Source of the DNA: Trinickia sp. Y13
GTDB taxonomy: Bacteria > Pseudomonadota > Gammaproteobacteria > Burkholderiales > Burkholderiaceae
Length of the DNA stretch: 64,000 bases
NCBI RefSeq assembly: GCF_029522115.1
Contig: NZ_JAKWFK010000002.1
Location: 248,001 to 312,000, forward strand
Reading direction: 5' to 3'
Below, piece by piece: positions 9,941-18,711 of this stretch (positions are counted from its first letter, which is position 1; each line of letters opens with the position of its first letter). The notes beneath the pieces were generated by a model, which ran no database searches, was not told the DNA's origin, and saw only the letters and a program-made list of their open reading frames with translations. The position numbers and the translations under genes were made by a program.

Positions 9941-11470
9941 ATGTCCTCATCCCACGATTACCTGAAGAAAATCCTGACCGCCCGCGTGTACGACGTGGCC
10001 CGAGAAACGGAACTCGAACCGGCGCGCAATTTGTCGACTCGCCTGTCCAATCGTGTCTTTCTGAAGCGCGAGGACAACCAGCCCGTGTTCTCGTTCAAGT
10101 TGCGCGGCGCGTACAACAAGATGGTTCACATCGACGCCGACGCGCTGGGGCGCGGGGTCATCACCGCTTCGGCCGGCAATCACGCGCAAGGCGTCGCCTA
10201 TTCGGCAGCGCGCCTGGGCGTCAAAGCCGTCATCGTCGTGCCGGTCACGACGCCGCAAGTGAAAGTGGACGCCGTGCGCGCGCATGGCGGGCCGACGGTC
10301 GAAGTCGTGCAAGCCGGCGAATCGTACAGCGACGCCTACGCGCACGCGATCGAACTGCAAAAGGCGCGGGGCCTGACCTTCGTGCACCCGTTCGACGATC
10401 CCTACGTGATCGCGGGCCAAGGCACCGTCGCGATGGAAATCCTCAGCCAACACCAGGCGCCCATTCACGCCATCTTCGTGCCGATCGGCGGCGGCGGCCT
10501 GGCCGCGGGAATCGCCGCGTACGTCAAAGCCGTCCGCCCGGACATCTTGGTCATCGGCGTGCAAACGGAGGACTCGTGCGCGATGGCGCAGTCGGTGCGC
10601 GCGGGCGAACGCGTGACGCTGCAGGAGGTCGGGCTCTTCTCGGACGGCACGGCCGTCAAGCTCGTCGGAGAGGAGACTTTCCTCCTGTGCCGCGAGCTGT
10701 TGGACGACATTCTCACGGTCGATTCCGATGCCCTGTGCGCCGCCATCAAGGATGTCTTCCAAGACACGCGCAGCGTGCTGGAGCCGGCCGGCGCATTGTC
10801 GGTGGCCGGGGCCAAGCAATATGCCGAGCGCACGGGTGTGACCGGAAAGACGCTGGTGGCCGTCACCTCCGGCGCGAACATGAACTTCGATCGCATGCGC
10901 TTCGTCGCCGAACGCGCCGAGGTGGGCGAGGCGCGCGAAGCCGTCTTCGCCGTGACGATTCCCGAGGAGCGCGGCAGCTTCAAGCGCTTTTGCGAACTCG
11001 TGGGCGGGGAGCGCAGCGTGACCGAATTTAACTATCGGATCGCCGATGCGAGCGCGGCGCATATCTTCGTCGGCGTGCAAATCAAGAGCCGCGGCGAATC
11101 GGCCGCCATTGCGAGCACGTTCGAAGCGCACGGCTTTCCCACCGTCGACCTCACGGGCGACGAGCTTTCCAAGCAGCACATCCGCTACATGGTGGGCGGG
11201 CGCTCGCCACTCGCGCACGACGAGCGTCTGTTCCGCTTCGAATTTCCGGAGCGCCCGGGCGCGCTGATCAAGTTCCTCTCGTCGATGGCGCCCGATTGGA
11301 ACATCAGCCTGTTCCATTACCGCAACCAAGGCGCGGATTACAGCTCGATCCTCGTCGGCATCCAGGTCCCGCAAGCCGATAACGCGGCGTTCGCGGCGTT
11401 CTTGTCGACGCTCGGCTATCCGTATTGGGACGAAAGCAGCAATCCCGTTTACCGGCTGTTTCTTGCATGA
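9941..11470 (+). CDS. ilvA: Biosynthetic L-threonine ammonia-lyase (threonine deaminase)
   Basis: PLP enzyme that converts L-threonine to 2-oxobutanoate, the first step of isoleucine synthesis. The PLP lysine is K53 in SFKLRGAYNK and the phosphate-binding loop is PIGGGGLAAG (about residue 183). At 509 residues it includes two C-terminal ACT-like regulatory domains (about 330-420 and 425-505; FRFEFPERPGALIKF is visible in the second), so it should be the isoleucine-inhibited biosynthetic form and not the short catabolic one. queF follows 51 bp downstream on the same strand. Confidence 0.97.
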   Translation: MSSSHDYLKKILTARVYDVARETELEPARNLSTRLSNRVFLKREDNQPVFSFKLRGAYNKMVHIDADALGRGVITASAGNHAQGVAYSAARLGVKAVIVVPVTTPQVKVDAVRAHGGPTVEVVQAGESYSDAYAHAIELQKARGLTFVHPFDDPYVIAGQGTVAMEILSQHQAPIHAIFVPIGGGGLAAGIAAYVKAVRPDILVIGVQTEDSCAMAQSVRAGERVTLQEVGLFSDGTAVKLVGEETFLLCRELLDDILTVDSDALCAAIKDVFQDTRSVLEPAGALSVAGAKQYAERTGVTGKTLVAVTSGANMNFDRMRFVAERAEVGEAREAVFAVTIPEERGSFKRFCELVGGERSVTEFNYRIADASAAHIFVGVQIKSRGESAAIASTFEAHGFPTVDLTGDELSKQHIRYMVGGRSPLAHDERLFRFEFPERPGALIKFLSSMAPDWNISLFHYRNQGADYSSILVGIQVPQADNAAFAAFLSTLGYPYWDESSNPVYRLFLA

Positions 11471-11521
11471 GACCAGCCAGCCGCGCGTGCTGACGCCGGC
11501 GCCCGAACATCACCGAACCCG

Positions 11522-12346
11522 ATGACTCCCGAACACTCCCCGCTCGGCAAGAGCACCACCTACACCGAGCAGTACGATCCGGCACTGCTGTTTCCGATCG
11601 CGCGCAGCCAAGGCCGCGAAGCGATCGGGATCGGCGCGGCGCTGCCGTTCTTCGGCACCGACATCTGGAACGCTTACGAGCTGTCCTGGCTCAATGCGCG
11701 CGGCAAGCCGCAGATCGCGATCGCGACGTTCTTCGTGCCGGCCGAATCGCCGAACATCGTCGAATCGAAATCGTTCAAGCTTTATCTCGGCTCGTTCGCG
11801 CAAACGCGGGTCGAGTCGATCGACGCGCTGCGCGACACGCTCAAGCGCGACGTATCCGCGGCGTGCGGCGCGACGGTCTCGGTGCGACTCACCGCGCCCG
11901 TCGATTTCGCCAAGCTGGAATTCGACGAGTTCGAAGGCCTCTCGCTCGATCGGCTCGATCTCGATGCGAGCGTGTACGAGCCCGATCCAACACTGCTTAC
12001 GGCCGCGTTCGACGAAGCGCCCGTGGAAGAAACCCTGTACTCCAATCTGTTGAAATCCAATTGCCCAGTGACGGGGCAGCCCGATTGGGGCAGCGTGCAG
12101 ATTCACTATGTCGGCCCGCAAATCGATCACGCAGGGTTGCTGCGCTACATCATCTCGTACCGGTTGCACACGGGCTTTCATGAGCAATGCGTGGAGCGCA
12201 TCTTCATCGACATCCTGCGCAAGTGCCACCCGCTGAAACTGGCCGTCTACGCGCGCTATACGCGGCGCGGCGGGCTCGACATCAATCCGTTCCGCACCAA
12301 CTACAACCTGCCGATGCCCGACAACGCGCGCACCGCACGGCAATAG
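11522..12346 (+). CDS. queF: QueF, NADPH-dependent 7-cyano-7-deazaguanine reductase
   Basis: Reduces preQ0 to preQ1 in queuosine tRNA modification. At 274 residues it is the long, two-half (E. coli YqcD-like) form. The catalytic cysteine is in [12 protein letters not shown] (about residue 180) and the substrate-binding segment [12 protein letters not shown] follows. An N-terminal half of the same fold covers residues 1-140 ([20 protein letters not shown]). It starts 51 bp after ilvA and could share its transcript, though no functional link is evident. Confidence 0.96.
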   Translation: MTPEHSPLGKSTTYTEQYDPALLFPIARSQGREAIGIGAALPFFGTDIWNAYELSWLNARGKPQIAIATFFVPAESPNIVESKSFKLYLGSFAQTRVESIDALRDTLKRDVSAACGATVSVRLTAPVDFAKLEFDEFEGLSLDRLDLDASVYEPDPTLLTAAFDEAPVEETLYSNLLKSNCPVTGQPDWGSVQIHYVGPQIDHAGLLRYIISYRLHTGFHEQCVERIFIDILRKCHPLKLAVYARYTRRGGLDINPFRTNYNLPMPDNARTARQ

Positions 12347-12410
12347 CGCAAGGCGATATCGCGCGGCGCGGCGACGGCGCGAACACGCCGATATGCCGTG
12401 GCCGCGAGGC

Positions 12411-13904
12411 TCAAAACGGTTCGGATGCAGGCGCCGCGGCGTCACCGGCGGCCGCTGCCCCGCGCGGCACGAAGCGGCCCGCGCGCTGCCCCGAAGCCGC
12501 ACGGTCGCGATACGACAGCACACCGTTGACCCAGACGGCCTCGATCCCGTCGGCCACTTGGCGCGGGTTGTCGAACGTCGCGGCATCGCGCACGCGAGCA
12601 CGATCGAACAGGACGAGATCGGCGTGGTAGCCGACATGAATTTCGCCGCGACGCTCGAGGCCGAAGCGACGCGCCGACAACCCCGTCATCTTGCGCACGG
12701 CCTCCTCCAACGGTATCAGTTGCACGTCGCGCGCGTAATGACCGAGCACGCGCGGGAACGTGCCCCATAGCCGGGGATGGGGCAGCGGATCGTTGGGCAG
12801 GCCGTCGGAGCCGACCATCGTCGCCGGATGCGCAAGGATGCGCCGAACGTCCTCCTCCGACATGTTGTGATAAACGGCCCCGGCCGGTTGCAGACGCTGC
12901 GCCGCTTCCTGCTGCGTCACGCCCCACTCGTTCGCGATCGCCGACAGCAATTTGCCCGAGGCTTCGGGATGAGGCGTCGACCAGGTCACGGTGATGTCGA
13001 TGTCGCCCGTGACCTGCTTCAGGTCGAGCGTCGTCGAACTACGGTCGTAGGGATAACAGTCGCAGCCGATGCGCTGCGCGTCCCGCGCCCGTTCGAGCGC
13101 GGCCAGCACCTCGATGCTGCGTCCCCAGTTGCGCGGCCCCGCACATTTCAAGTGCGACACGATCACCGGCACGCGCGCATGACGGCCGATGCGGCAGGCT
13201 TCGTCGAACGCGTCCAAGATGGCTTCGAATTCGCTGCGCATATGCGTTGCATAAAGCGCCCCCGCTTGTGCGAGCGGTTCGGCGAGCGCCATCACTTCCT
13301 CGGTAGGCGCGCTGAACGCCGACGCATAAGCGAGCCCCGAGCTCAATCCGAGCGCCCCATGCTCGAGCGCCTCGACGAGCTGCGCCCGCATCGCGTCGAT
13401 TTCAGCTGGCGTGGCGGCGCGATCGAGCCGGTCCATATGATTGCTGCGCAATGCGGTATGGCCGACCAACGCCGCCACGTTGACAGCCGGGTGCGCCGCG
13501 TTGACGGCGTCGACATACGCGGCGAACGTAGGGTAGCGAAAGGCGTCGCGCTCGCCGAGCAGGTTCATCGGATCGGGCGGTTGCGCGCGCAGCGTGACGG
13601 GCGAGGCGCTAATGCCGCAGTTGCCGACGACCACCGTCGTGACGCCCTGCGAGAGCTTGGGCAACATTTCCGGTTCGCGAATGACGTGCGTATCGTCGTG
13701 CGTGTGGACGTCGATGAAACCTGGCGCAAGTGCGCGACCGTCCGCTTCGACGATCTCTTCCGCGATCCAATTCGACAGGTTGCCGACGGCGGCGATTTTA
13801 TCGCCGCGAATGGCGACATCGCGCACGACCGGCGGCTTGCCGGTGCCATCGTAGAGCGTTGCGCCGTAGATGAGCGTATCGGCGGCTTCGGGATGAGAAT
13901 GCAT
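12411..13904 (-). CDS. N-acyl-D-amino-acid deacylase (D-aminoacylase), amidohydrolase family
   Basis: A 497-residue zinc amidohydrolase expected to release D-amino acids from N-acyl forms. Visible are the HxH metal site FIDVHTHDDTHV (about residue 70), the cysteine ligand in VVVGNCGIS, the segment LSSGLAYASAFSAPTEE, and HPATMVGSDGLP near the C-terminus holding the catalytic Asp. The start at 13904 (MHSHPEAADT) has a GGAGA site upstream; an ATG 62 codons further upstream gives low-complexity sequence and is rejected. It is divergent from a PLP enzyme acting on D-amino acids, suggesting a joint D-amino-acid salvage unit. Confidence 0.9.
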   Translation of the reverse strand: MHSHPEAADTLIYGATLYDGTGKPPVVRDVAIRGDKIAAVGNLSNWIAEEIVEADGRALAPGFIDVHTHDDTHVIREPEMLPKLSQGVTTVVVGNCGISASPVTLRAQPPDPMNLLGERDAFRYPTFAAYVDAVNAAHPAVNVAALVGHTALRSNHMDRLDRAATPAEIDAMRAQLVEALEHGALGLSSGLAYASAFSAPTEEVMALAEPLAQAGALYATHMRSEFEAILDAFDEACRIGRHARVPVIVSHLKCAGPRNWGRSIEVLAALERARDAQRIGCDCYPYDRSSTTLDLKQVTGDIDITVTWSTPHPEASGKLLSAIANEWGVTQQEAAQRLQPAGAVYHNMSEEDVRRILAHPATMVGSDGLPNDPLPHPRLWGTFPRVLGHYARDVQLIPLEEAVRKMTGLSARRFGLERRGEIHVGYHADLVLFDRARVRDAATFDNPRQVADGIEAVWVNGVLSYRDRAASGQRAGRFVPRGAAAAGDAAAPASEPF

Positions 13905-13943
13905 AGGCGTCTCCGAATGCGAATTGGGGGTGCAAATGCGGGT

Positions 13944-13964
13944 GCGATTGGCGATTGGCGATTG
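13944..13964. repeat. Three tandem copies of the heptamer GCGATTG
   Basis: Exact direct repeats at 13944-13950, 13951-13957 and 13958-13964 in the 241-bp divergent region between the D-aminoacylase and the PLP enzyme. Such iterons can be regulator sites or slippage products. No regulator gene is adjacent. Confidence 0.6.
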
Positions 13965-14145
13965 CTGGGGCGGCCGCGGATCGGGTGCGGGTTGGCTGAG
14001 GCTTCGGGTGCGGCGAAAGCCGGCGGCAAGTCCAACGGCACAGCGCGACGTCGACGATTCGGGCAATCCTACTCGCACTTTCGGTACCATGGGGGCCCAA
14101 ACGTCGGCTATGTCGCCGGCGCACGTTTTTGCGAGGACGATTCCG

Positions 14146-15447
14146 ATGACATTGACGATGACGAGCTACTCGTCCGCTTCTATCGATCCGCTCGGCAAGG
14201 GGCTCGGCACGGTCCCGAGCGCGAGCGTGCCCCTCGCGCAAGCCGCGAATCTCGAATGGAACTTGCTGGACGAGGACGTGAGCTTGCCCGCCGCCGTTCT
14301 GTATGAGGACCGGATCGAGCACAACCTCAAATGGATGCAGGCGTTCGTCTCCGAATACGGCGTGCAGCTCGCGCCACATGGCAAAACGACGATGGCGCCG
14401 CAGCTCTTTCGACGGCAGATCGAAACGGGCGCCTGGGGCATCACCCTCGCGACCGCGCATCAAACGCGGGCGGCCTATCACGGCGGCATCGAACGCGTGT
14501 TGATGGCGAACCAGCTCGTGGGCAAGCACAACATGGCGATGATCGCCGAATTGCTCAGCGATCCGGACTTCGAATTCTTCTGTCTCGTCGATTCGGTCGA
14601 TGGCGTCGACCAGCTCGGCGCGTTCTTCAAGGCGGCGGGCCGCCGCCTGCAGGTGTTGATCGAGCTCGGCGTGGCGGGCGGGCGCACCGGCGTGCGCGAC
14701 GATGCCCAGCTCGACGCGGTGCTGTCGGCCATCGCTCGCCACGAGGGAACGCTGCTGCTCGCGGGCATCGAATTGTACGAGGGCATCATTTCCGACGAGC
14801 AAGCGGTGCGCGCGTTCTTGCGCCGCGCCGTGCAGACGACCGAACGGCTGGCCGCGGATGGCCGCTTCCAACGCACGCCGGCCCTGCTCTCCGGCGCGGG
14901 TTCGGCCTGGTACGACGTGGTGGCGGAAGAGTTCGCCGCCGAGTCCAAAGCAGGTGCGATCGAAGTCGTCCTGCGCCCGGGCTGCTATCTGACTCATGAC
15001 GTCGGCGTCTACAAGAAAGCGCAAAGCGAGATCCTCGCGCGCAATCCGATCGCCAAGAAGATGGGCGAGGCGCTCTTGCCGGCGCTGCAGTTGTGGGCTT
15101 ATGTGCAGTCGATTCCCGAGCCCGATCGAGCGATCGTCGGATTCGGCAAGCGCGACGCCGCGTTCGACGCGGGAATGCCGGTTGCCGCGCGCCATTACCG
15201 GCCCGGCGCCGGCGCCGGCGCCGGCGCCGCGCACCCGCGCACGGTTGCGCCGAAAGAAGGCTGGGAAGTCACTGGGATGATGGATCAGCATGCGTATCTG
15301 CGCATCCCCGCAGGCGCCGATCTGAAAGTCGGCGATATGCTGGCGTTCGACATCTCCCACCCTTGCCTGACGTTCGACAAGTGGCGTCAGTTGCTGGTCG
15401 TCGATTCGAGCTACCGCGTCAAGGAAGTGGTCGAGACGTTCTTCTGA
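14146..15447 (+). CDS. PLP-dependent D-amino acid deaminase/low-specificity D-threonine aldolase-like enzyme (DSD1 family)
   Basis: A 433-residue fold-type III PLP enzyme of the alanine-racemase-like D-threonine aldolase/D-serine dehydratase group. The PLP lysine lies in LAPHGKTTMAPQ (about residue 55). Other family marks are LRPGCYLTHD, and HPCLTFDKW near the C-terminus, where His and Cys of D-serine dehydratases bind metal. The start at 14146 is chosen because GAGGA lies 9 bp upstream; the reading frame remains open for 74 codons before it. It is divergent from the D-aminoacylase gene, which would supply free D-amino acids. Exact substrate is open. Confidence 0.85.
   Translation: MTLTMTSYSSASIDPLGKGLGTVPSASVPLAQAANLEWNLLDEDVSLPAAVLYEDRIEHNLKWMQAFVSEYGVQLAPHGKTTMAPQLFRRQIETGAWGITLATAHQTRAAYHGGIERVLMANQLVGKHNMAMIAELLSDPDFEFFCLVDSVDGVDQLGAFFKAAGRRLQVLIELGVAGGRTGVRDDAQLDAVLSAIARHEGTLLLAGIELYEGIISDEQAVRAFLRRAVQTTERLAADGRFQRTPALLSGAGSAWYDVVAEEFAAESKAGAIEVVLRPGCYLTHDVGVYKKAQSEILARNPIAKKMGEALLPALQLWAYVQSIPEPDRAIVGFGKRDAAFDAGMPVAARHYRPGAGAGAGAAHPRTVAPKEGWEVTGMMDQHAYLRIPAGADLKVGDMLAFDISHPCLTFDKWRQLLVVDSSYRVKEVVETFF
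15205..15228 (+). repeat. GGCGCC hexanucleotide repeat, four copies, inside the PLP enzyme gene
   Basis: Four perfect tandem GGCGCC units encode a Gly-Ala run in the segment PGAGAGAGAAHP. Unit changes would keep the frame (6 bp). It falls in a loop before the conserved APKEGWEVTG segment, so the enzyme could tolerate copy-number variation. Confidence 0.8.
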
Positions 15448-15501
15448 GTCGCGGGACGGCATGGGGGCGCTGGGAGCAAGGCGCCGCCGTGCCGAGCGGC
15501 T

Positions 15502-16101
15502 TCAGCGGGTTGGGGCTGCCGACGATGAGCCCGCGCCGCGAGAGGCGTCGGCTGTATCGGGTGCATCTAGGTCATCGGCCGCATCTGGCGCACCTGCGGT
15601 ATCTGCCTCATCGGCCGTCTCCGGCGCATCGCGACCGATGGGGGCTCGATCTCCTGCGTCGCCCGGCAGCGGCACGCATTGTCCGAGCCCGGCGATGCGC
15701 GCCTCGAGCTTGGTCAAAGCATCGGATAGGGCGGCCAGGGCTTCGTCTGGCAATGCACCCATCGTTTCACGCAGGAACACGTTGCGCTGCGGCAAGCTCG
15801 CCTCCACGGCGCGCCGCCCTTCGCTCGTCAAGCGCACGTTCGTAATGCGGTTGTCGCGCGTGTCGCTGCTGCGCTCGACCCACCCGATCGCCTCCAGGGC
15901 CTTCAATTGACGCGTGAGCGCGCCCGGATCGATGCGCAACCGCTCGACGAGCCGCTTTTGCGACCACGCTGCGTCCGGCTCCGTCAACGCGAGCAAGATA
16001 CGCCAGCGCGGCATGGCATGTCCGACCTGCGACTCGAAAGCCGACAGGAACGCCCGGTAGGTCCGGCCGAACTGCTGAACGATGGCGACGTAATCTTCCA
16101 T
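15502..16101 (-). CDS. MarR family transcriptional regulator with Asp/Ala-rich tail
   Basis: A 199-residue winged-helix MarR protein. Residues 1-140 hold the usual fold, including WSQKRLVERLRIDPGALTRQL (recognition helix region) and the wing SSDTRDNRITNVRLT. After about residue 150 there is a roughly 50-residue Asp/Ala/Thr-rich acidic tail, unusual for MarR proteins. It is the last gene of an operon with the exporter gene 21 bp upstream, the classic layout of a repressor and the efflux pump it controls. The ligand is unknown. Confidence 0.92.
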   Translation of the reverse strand: MEDYVAIVQQFGRTYRAFLSAFESQVGHAMPRWRILLALTEPDAAWSQKRLVERLRIDPGALTRQLKALEAIGWVERSSDTRDNRITNVRLTSEGRRAVEASLPQRNVFLRETMGALPDEALAALSDALTKLEARIAGLGQCVPLPGDAGDRAPIGRDAPETADEADTAGAPDAADDLDAPDTADASRGAGSSSAAPTR

Positions 16102-16122
16102 GGTGTAACCCTTGTTGCTCGG

Positions 16123-17721
16123 CTATTCCGCCGCGGGCGCGGACTGCGCGCGACGCGTGATGCTGACATGAGGCACGCGCCTGCACTGCCATAACGCCAC
16201 GAGCGCAACCACGGCGGCCGCGGCGATCCCGGCATGAATGGCTGTCACTAGCGCCTCGCGCGCCAGTTCGAGCAACGCCGCACCATCGCCGCGGCCGGCG
16301 TGAGCCAATGCATCGAGCAAACTGTGCTGGGCGTCGCGATTGACGAGGATTTGCGGGTCGCGCATGGTGGGCCACCACTGCATCGCATTGCTTGCGGTCA
16401 GTGCGTCGCGCACGCCGCGCGCATAAAGATGCGTGATCAACGTACCGGTAACGGCCGTTCCGAACATGCCTCCGATCATGCGCAGCGATTGCAGCAGCGC
16501 CGTCGCGATGCCCAGGTGCTCGCGCCCCGCCGTTTCCTGAGCGAAGACGGTGAGATTGGGGAGCACGAAGCCGAGCCCCACGCCGCCAAGCATCATCAAA
16601 CCCATCAACAGCGCATGCGGCATGACGCGCGTGGCGAGCGCAGTGCCCGCACAAGCGCACGCGAGCAACGCACAGCCGACATAGAGCATCGCGTTCGGGC
16701 GCGGGATGCGCGTCACGATGCGGCCATTGACGATGCTGCCGATCGTGATGAACACGACGAGCGGCGTCACGACCAACCCGGCATCCTTCGGCGATAGCCC
16801 GAATCCGCCTTGCAACAACAGCGGCGCATAGAAGATCAGCGAGAACATGGAAAAACCGCCGAGCAGCGAGAGCGCGAAGAGCGCTGCGAGGCTGCGGTTG
16901 GCGAACATATCGAGCGGGAGGATCGGCTGCTCGGCACGCCCTTCCCACTTCCATAACCCTAGCGCCGCCACGGCGGCGAGCACCGCGAGGGCCGCCACGC
17001 CCGTCGAAAAACCATGCTGCGACAGCGATTCGACGAGCAATTGCAGCGCGCCGAGCGCAACCGCGATCAATAGCGAACCGGGCCAATCCAACCGAATCTT
17101 GCCGCGTGTCTGGATATGCCGCAGGTGCGGCAGATAGCGCCACACGAAAATGAGCGACAGCAGTCCGACGGGCAAATTGACATAGAAGGCGGAGCGCCAG
17201 CCGTAGTACTGCGTCAGAAAACCGCCGAGCGACGGCCCGATCGCATTGGCGATGCCGAATGCCGAACTCATGAGCACCTGCCAGCGCAGACGTACGACCG
17301 AATCCGGAAACAGATCTGGAATGCAGGCGAAGGCGGTGCCGACGAGCATGCCGCCGCCGATGCCCTGCAAGGCGCGCGCGAGCACGAGAAACAGCATGCT
17401 GTTGGCGGCGCCGCACAGCACCGACGCGCCCGTGAACACGACGATCGAAGCGATCACGAACGGTTTGCGCCCGAAGTAATCGCCCAGCCGCCCAAAAATC
17501 GGGACAGTGATGACCGATGTCAGCAAGTAAGACGTGGCCACCCACGCGTACAGCTCGAAACCGCGCAGTTCCGCGACGATAGTCGGCAACGCCGTGCCGA
17601 CCACGGTCTGATCGAACGCGACGAGCATCGTGACGAACGAGATGCCGAGCATCGCCAGCAGCGACTCTCGAAACGGCAGTAGTTGCCCCCGCGAATGTTG
17701 GGGTGCGGTGTGGACGGCCAT
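16123..17721 (-). CDS. DHA2 family multidrug MFS exporter (EmrB-like)
   Basis: A 532-residue inner-membrane proton-drug antiporter with about 14 predicted membrane segments. Family marks are DQTVVGTALPTI in the first helix, the loop motif GRLGDYFGRKPF, and motif C-like GIANAIGPSLGGFL. The start at 17721 (MAVHTAPQH) is chosen because the frame upstream antisense to another gene has no conserved sequence. It is transcribed with the MarR gene downstream and is divergent from the EcsC gene. A periplasmic adaptor such as EmrA is not next to it. Confidence 0.93.
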   Translation of the reverse strand: MAVHTAPQHSRGQLLPFRESLLAMLGISFVTMLVAFDQTVVGTALPTIVAELRGFELYAWVATSYLLTSVITVPIFGRLGDYFGRKPFVIASIVVFTGASVLCGAANSMLFLVLARALQGIGGGMLVGTAFACIPDLFPDSVVRLRWQVLMSSAFGIANAIGPSLGGFLTQYYGWRSAFYVNLPVGLLSLIFVWRYLPHLRHIQTRGKIRLDWPGSLLIAVALGALQLLVESLSQHGFSTGVAALAVLAAVAALGLWKWEGRAEQPILPLDMFANRSLAALFALSLLGGFSMFSLIFYAPLLLQGGFGLSPKDAGLVVTPLVVFITIGSIVNGRIVTRIPRPNAMLYVGCALLACACAGTALATRVMPHALLMGLMMLGGVGLGFVLPNLTVFAQETAGREHLGIATALLQSLRMIGGMFGTAVTGTLITHLYARGVRDALTASNAMQWWPTMRDPQILVNRDAQHSLLDALAHAGRGDGAALLELAREALVTAIHAGIAAAAVVALVALWQCRRVPHVSITRRAQSAPAAE

Positions 17722-17739
17722 TTTTTGCAACCGCAATCG

Positions 17740-17751
17740 TTGACGAGTCAA
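17740..17751. promoter_or_regulatory. Candidate MarR operator, inverted repeat TTGACgaGTCAA
   Basis: A perfect 5-bp-arm palindrome with a 2-bp centre lies 18 bp upstream of the exporter start codon, in the divergent promoter region shared with the EcsC gene. Size and place fit an autoregulated MarR-exporter operon, but no binding data exist. Confidence 0.4.
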
Positions 17752-17856
17752 AGAATGCGAAATGATAGCATGTGTGACTCCGATTGGCTGGCGGCAAATG
17801 CCGGCATAGACTTCGTGAACCCACTCAACTTCGGCGTTCGTTCGCCAACTTACCGC

Positions 17857-18711
17857 ATGGAACCGATCCCCATCGTCGACGCGCGTCTGTCCGCCGAAGA
17901 CCTGGCTACGCTGGCGAAAGCCAAGCGGGCGCTGGAGACGCAGCCCTTGGCGATGAAGCTGGCCGACGCCGTGGGCACGCCGCTCGAGCGGCTGATGGCG
18001 CGCTTGCCGGCTTCGGCGCACGCGACGATCGCCGACGCAACGCGGCGTTCGCTCGAGAAAGCCCTTCAAGCGGCCGTGGCGACACTCGGCGCGCCCGCTT
18101 TGGCCGCCGATGAAAATGCATCCACGCGAAGCGGCGCGATTGCGAAACCGCGCGACTGGCTGCACAAGGCGGCGGTGGCGACGACCGGCGCCGCCGGTGG
18201 CGCATTCGGCTTGTTCGCGCTACCGGCCGAGTTGCCGGTCACGACAACGCTCATGTTCCGCTCCATCTGCGATATAGCCCGTAGCGAAGGAGAAGACTTG
18301 CGTAGCTTCGAGGCAAGGCTTCAGTGCCTGGCCGTGTTCGGCATGGGTCGCAGCGTGCAGGCCGAAGAAGCCGATTTCGGCTACTTCATCGCGCGCGGCG
18401 CGCTCGCGCAGGCCGTCTCGAAGGCGTCGTCGGAATTGGCCAGCAAAGGGGTCGCCGCGCATGGCGCGCCGGCGCTCGTGCGGCTCATGAACGCGATTGC
18501 CGCGCGCTTCTCGGCGCAGGTCAGCGAGCAAGTGGCCGCCAAATCGATCCCCGCAATCGGCGCCGTGCTCGGCGCGCTCGTCAATACGGTCTTCATCGAT
18601 CACTTTCAGCAAACGGCGCACGGACATTTCGCGGTGCGCCGTCTCGAGCGGCATTACGGCAGCGAGATCGTGCAAGCCGCTTATCGCGACGTCGCGCCCG
18701 GCTCCGTTTGA
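17857..18711 (+). CDS. EcsC family protein
   Basis: A 284-residue protein of the EcsC family, named after a Bacillus gene beside an ABC transporter; its biochemical role is unknown. Visible family traits are the Gly/Ala-rich hydrophobic segment ATTGAAGGAFGLFALPAELPVTT in outline (about residues 110-130), the acidic stretch RSEGEDLRSFEARL, and a second hydrophobic segment AIGAVLGALVNTVFIDHFQ near 240. ATG at 17857 (MEPIPIVDAR) is taken as the start because alternative upstream codons overlap the exporter promoter. Its 3' end overlaps the convergent esterase gene by 31 bp. Confidence 0.85.
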   Translation: MEPIPIVDARLSAEDLATLAKAKRALETQPLAMKLADAVGTPLERLMARLPASAHATIADATRRSLEKALQAAVATLGAPALAADENASTRSGAIAKPRDWLHKAAVATTGAAGGAFGLFALPAELPVTTTLMFRSICDIARSEGEDLRSFEARLQCLAVFGMGRSVQAEEADFGYFIARGALAQAVSKASSELASKGVAAHGAPALVRLMNAIAARFSAQVSEQVAAKSIPAIGAVLGALVNTVFIDHFQQTAHGHFAVRRLERHYGSEIVQAAYRDVAPGSV

